A stretch of 64,000 bases of DNA from Candidatus Neomicrothrix sp. UBA2974 (GTDB lineage: Bacteria; Actinomycetota; Acidimicrobiia; Acidimicrobiales; MedAcidi-G1), in NCBI GenBank assembly GCA_002348705.1, contig DEAU01000014.1, positions 62,001 to 126,000 on the forward strand. Reading direction: 5' to 3'. A program made the translations under genes and the position numbers. Of the stretch, positions 61,346 through 64,000 are shown piece after piece. The notes beneath the pieces are model-generated. The model searched no databases. It had not been told where the DNA came from and worked only from the letters and a program-made list of their open reading frames with translations. Within the stretch, counting starts at the first letter, position 1. The number at the start of each line of letters is the position of its first letter.

Positions 61346-61949
61346 GTGGCTGCTGCCCCGCAGCCGGATTCACCAACGAATGCGCATCGACTCCGTCGAT
61401 CAGAACGGTGAACACGAACGGTGGATGCCTTTATCCACCTGGTGCTGGCACACGAAGTTCCGCCTCGACCCGAGGAGGTTGCCGAGAGGGCCGACGGTCC
61501 ACAGCCTCGCTCTACCGGTACTTCAACGACCTGGGCGAACTCCGGCGAGAAGCAGTATCCCGCCTAGTCGACCGCTTTCCCGAGCTACTAACCGTCCGGG
61601 AACTCGGTACCGGCACGCGCGAACAGCGCATTGCCTCATTCTCCTCAGCCCGGGTGACACTGTAAGAAAACCTCCGCCCTCTCCAGTTGCTCTGCAGAGC
61701 CGACCCGGCGACCACTGGGATCGTCGACAACGTCCGCACAACCATGGTCGATCCGGGTCCTACTCCACTTTCACACAGAGCTACACGCGCAGTCACACTC
61801 AGTGCGACGAAATAGTTGCTTCTATCTCCGCACTCAACTCAGTCGACTCGTGGGAAAAGTTTCGCCGGAGCCTCCATCGAACTCCAGACCAGACACTCAA
61901 CGCCTGAAAAACCGCCATCGACCGCCTCCTGCCTCACGAGGACCACTAA
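61346..61949 (+). pseudogene. TetR family transcriptional regulator, broken
   Basis: A TetR regulator can be followed across several frames. VDAFIHLVLAHEVPPRPEEVAERA is read from GTG 61421, a one-base loss near 61493-61500 leads to STASLYRYFNDLGELRREAVSRLVDRFP (the HTH), TAA stops it at 61663, ENLRPLQLLCRAD and IVDNVRTTMVD follow, a further shift occurs near 61751-61795, then CDEIVASISALNSVDSWEKFRRS, and TGA at 61905 takes the place of a likely Trp before KTAIDRLLPHEDH. Another TGA at 61409 lies in the N-terminal part. At least three stops and two frameshifts rule out a working protein. It begins 17 bases after the selenoprotein gene and was probably its regulator. Confidence 0.82.
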
Positions 61950-62667
61950 CGGGTCGACTCGCGTAAGTAATCGGGTTCAATTCGTCACATCGGAAGGAGT
62001 CTCGAACTCCAGCGACCACAGCCGCAGTGCGCCGTATCCCCTACAGGCAGGTCAAACGCTTCTCAACTCACATCCAAGAGGGAATTTTTGGGAGCGCCGA
62101 CCGTCGATCCGCATCGGACAACCGGCCCGTCATCCATTCAGCCAGAATGGCGGCAGGAAGTTCGAGCACGCGAGGCTCGCTCGATTCGGGACCCACTGCC
62201 CAGGTTTGCGTCCGATCACTTGGCGCTAGGACCAACGACGGACATCCGTCGTTTGCAGACAGCGCGCTGGCCGTATCGTCTAGCAGGAGGTCGACAACCC
62301 AAGGGGGGAACTCAGAGAAGTCGACATCTCCGCTTCGGTTCTACAGAGCCAGGCCACCCCTCAATCAAAACGATTCCAGCAAGACCCCTACCGGCGGCGT
62401 CTCGGTCCGGGCCAGAAAGCAGCCGGGCCCGTGCCTGTGCAGGCATACCTTTCGCTTCGACAGGTGAATACCGAAAAAAGACCTACACCCCCTGTCCGGG
62501 TGAACTTGAAACTCCATGCACTCCGCTCAACGTGGCCATTGAATAATCGCCATTGGTCATCGGCATCCCCATTTTCAATGGCCTCCAGCCTCACACCTCT
62601 ATCGCATGCCTCGCCGACTTGTCCGCCGCAAGGGGCTTTTACATCTTGATTCTGGGAGAATCGAGGA
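61950..62667. other. Long region without a recognisable gene
   Basis: 718 bases. Open frames on both strands (for example 62088-62546 plus) have no family-like sequence and odd composition. The strand rich in RRR and SSR may be another decayed gene after the TetR remnant; I cannot identify it. An inverted pair GGAGT/ACTCC occurs near 62000 but has no tRNA fold. Confidence 0.5.
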
Positions 62668-64000
62668 ATGAGACGGTTTTCTGTATTTCTAATTGCCGTG
62701 TTGCTCATTGCTTCTTGTGGTGCCAATCCAGGCGAATCCGTCGTCGATTCATCAGCACTCGAGACCGCTAATACTGCAACCGTTGAGTCCGCAAGTTTGG
62801 AAGTTGCCCCTGCTGTTGAGGAGATGAGCGACAGTTCAGACCTGGAAGCAGCACCAGAACCCACAGATGCACCAGAACCCACAGATGCACCAGAACCCAC
62901 AGATGCACCAGAACCCACAGATGCACCAGAACCCGAAGGGTCACCTTCGTCCGGATTCGATGTCCACTCGCGATTTTCCTGCATCGTCAGTGAGTTAGGT
63001 GAACAAACTGCCTTCGAACTAATCGGACGGACCCCTACCCCTGAAGAACAAAATGCGATCGGGCATTGTCCTTCTTTCACCCATGACATCGGGTGCGTTG
63101 ATAGCGCTCTTGGAACCGAAGCCACAGATCTCCTTCTTTGGGGTCGCTACATGTTGTCCCCAGAGGACACACAGCAACTGACAGCGTGCTCGCTTACGGA
63201 ACAACGTCATGCCGAAGCAGTCGGCGCATCAGATGGCTCTGAAGTTCCCGCAGATTCGTCCGGTTCCGGTTCTCAGGCCTCCTTGGACCCCGATACCTCC
63301 GACAAGTCGGAACTCATCGCAGGCAGGATGGTTAGCGCCTCAGGTCCGACGCCCGGCTATCGGAATCCAGTTTCGCGAGACTGCTCCGTGAGTGAAGCAG
63401 GCACCTGTGCCGAGCTCCGTTGGGAACCAGTCGCAGATTTGCTTGCTGGAGAGTTCACCTCGATTCAGGTCTCTCCTTCAGATCCGAATGTGATCTACGC
63501 AGGAGTCGATTCAAATGACATGTCGATCTACAAGAGTGTCAATGCCGGACAAGACTGGGAACTACTCCATACCACCGGACATACCTCCGGCATCGCGGTT
63601 CATCCGACTGATCCAAACACGGTTCTATACACCATCCTGGAGGGACCAGTTCAGAGAACTAATAACGGCGGTGCGGACTGGATACAAGTGGTTGGAAAAG
63701 ACGCCCGATCCTATGGGTTGGGCAACAGAACTAACCCGGCACCCGAAGCTCAGCTCTTTACCGCAATCGCATTTTCTCCAGACGAACCGAAGTTCGCCTA
63801 TACAGCCACTCTCGACGGCGACCATCGCACTGGAACCGAACGTGGCGAGGTGGACGTCTACCTGAGTTCAGATGTCGGACTCGGCTGGCAATATGCCGGG
63901 ACGTGTGAAACATGTGGAGCGATTCACGAATTTGCTATTTCTCCAAACAATCCCAGAGAGGTTTGGGTTGCAAGCAATAACGGCGCACAAGTTTCTAGAG
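62668..64000 (+). CDS. Lipoprotein with APEPTD repeats and sortilin/BNR-like region (cut by window edge)
   Basis: At least 444 residues; the frame is open to the right edge. ATG 62668 follows GGGAG and GAGGA. The signal peptide MRRFSVFLIAVLLIASC ends in a lipobox with Cys17, so the protein is lipid-anchored at the cell surface. Next comes an acidic Ser/Ala/Glu region with four APEPTD repeats (residues about 62-85), then a Cys-containing segment with FSCIVSELGEQTAFELIGRTPTPEE. From about 260 follow repeats of SPSDPNVIYAGV-S---Y-S-NAGQDWE, HPTDPNTVLYT and SPNNPREVWVASNNG, the pattern of sortilin/BNR beta-propellers. It probably binds or cleaves surface glycans or proteins. The antisense frame rich in GSGAS is a shadow of the repeats. 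Confidence 0.85.
   Translation, partial: MRRFSVFLIAVLLIASCGANPGESVVDSSALETANTATVESASLEVAPAVEEMSDSSDLEAAPEPTDAPEPTDAPEPTDAPEPTDAPEPEGSPSSGFDVHSRFSCIVSELGEQTAFELIGRTPTPEEQNAIGHCPSFTHDIGCVDSALGTEATDLLLWGRYMLSPEDTQQLTACSLTEQRHAEAVGASDGSEVPADSSGSGSQASLDPDTSDKSELIAGRMVSASGPTPGYRNPVSRDCSVSEAGTCAELRWEPVADLLAGEFTSIQVSPSDPNVIYAGVDSNDMSIYKSVNAGQDWELLHTTGHTSGIAVHPTDPNTVLYTILEGPVQRTNNGGADWIQVVGKDARSYGLGNRTNPAPEAQLFTAIAFSPDEPKFAYTATLDGDHRTGTERGEVDVYLSSDVGLGWQYAGTCETCGAIHEFAISPNNPREVWVASNNGAQVSR
62851..62936 (+). repeat. 18-bp tandem repeat encoding APEPTD
   Basis: Four exact copies of gcaccagaacccacagat (62851-62922), plus a partial fifth that ends in APEPEG. It lies inside the lipoprotein gene; the unit is a whole number of codons, so copy number can vary without breaking the frame. 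Confidence 0.92.

Noticed and set aside
61970..62020. tRNA-like T-arm (gggttcaattc and an inverted GGAGT pair)
   Set aside because: No acceptor, D or anticodon stems can be built around it on either strand.
62851..62936. CRISPR-like direct repeats
   Set aside because: The repeats are contiguous without spacers and encode APEPTD in frame.
62388..63125. 245-residue minus-strand frame with GSGASV repeats
   Set aside because: The repeats are the reverse complement of the APEPTD repeats of the lipoprotein on the plus strand; no RBS or homology.

Overview
The window looks like a chromosomal segment from a marine, aerobic, high-G+C bacterium, most likely an actinobacterium of the Acidimicrobiia type. 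This rests on the fused CysN-CysC with CysD, the F420-type luciferase-like oxidoreductases, an EthA-like Baeyer-Villiger monooxygenase, frequent GTG/TTG starts and mycobacterial-style long arylsulfatases. No rRNA or other taxonomic marker is present, so a SAR202-like Chloroflexota cannot be excluded. I see no tRNA, rRNA, CRISPR array, integrase or insertion sequence.

Layout. (1) 1-6815, minus: a gene train for a PhzF-like isomerase, a PPOX flavoprotein, glycerol kinase, a sterol-desaturase-like di-iron enzyme, a long arylsulfatase and a cut-off M20 peptidase. (2) 7057-7977, plus: a haloalkane-dehalogenase-like hydrolase. (3) 8004-14987, minus: a tight six-gene operon with three Fe(II)/2-oxoglutarate-type oxygenases, an M24 peptidase/creatinase-like hydrolase, an Asp/Glu racemase-family enzyme and a trimethylamine-dehydrogenase-like flavoprotein. 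It is probably catabolic for a small N-substituted compound. (4) 15126-18763, minus: sulfate activation (small ORF, cysD, cysNC, second cysC), with a TetR-type palindrome in front. (5) 19049-28328: mixed single genes (BVMO, nitrilase, GYD protein, MFS, cysteine-synthase family, small membrane protein, solitary DNA methyltransferase, DUF1989 protein, PAP2).

(6) 28363-38767, minus: an eight-gene operon with two sulfatases, one of them fused to a DJ-1/PfpI domain. It also carries a tandem DUF1330-like protein, an MBL-fold hydrolase, an SRPBCC protein, a lipocalin-sized protein, a cupin and a lone molybdenum-hydroxylase large subunit. With region 1 it suggests degradation of sulfated organic matter. 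(7) 38899-50287: dehalogenase-like hydrolase, photolyase, SDR-DUF2867, enolase-superfamily dehydratase, SHOCT/homing-repeat protein, two EamA transporters around a Rieske oxygenase, epoxide hydrolase and a paralogue of the small membrane protein. (8) 50467-56557: an LLM oxidoreductase, then a five-gene plus-strand operon (SDR, LLM, COG1830 aldolase, FGGY kinase, D-2-hydroxyacid dehydrogenase) resembling a sugar-phosphate cleavage route. (9) 56581-59815, minus: SDR, GST and a Rieske-PDR fusion.

(10) 60282-61949: a GrdB-family selenoprotein read through an in-frame UGA followed by a SECIS-like hairpin, then a heavily broken TetR regulator. (11) 62668-end: a lipoprotein with APEPTD repeats and a sortilin/BNR-like region, cut off by the window edge.

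The recurring themes are organosulfate hydrolysis feeding sulfur and carbon metabolism, oxygenase-based catabolism and small hydrolases. The two items most worth following up are the selenoprotein, overlooked by ordinary gene calling because of its UGA, and the sulfatase/DJ-1/Mo-hydroxylase operon.
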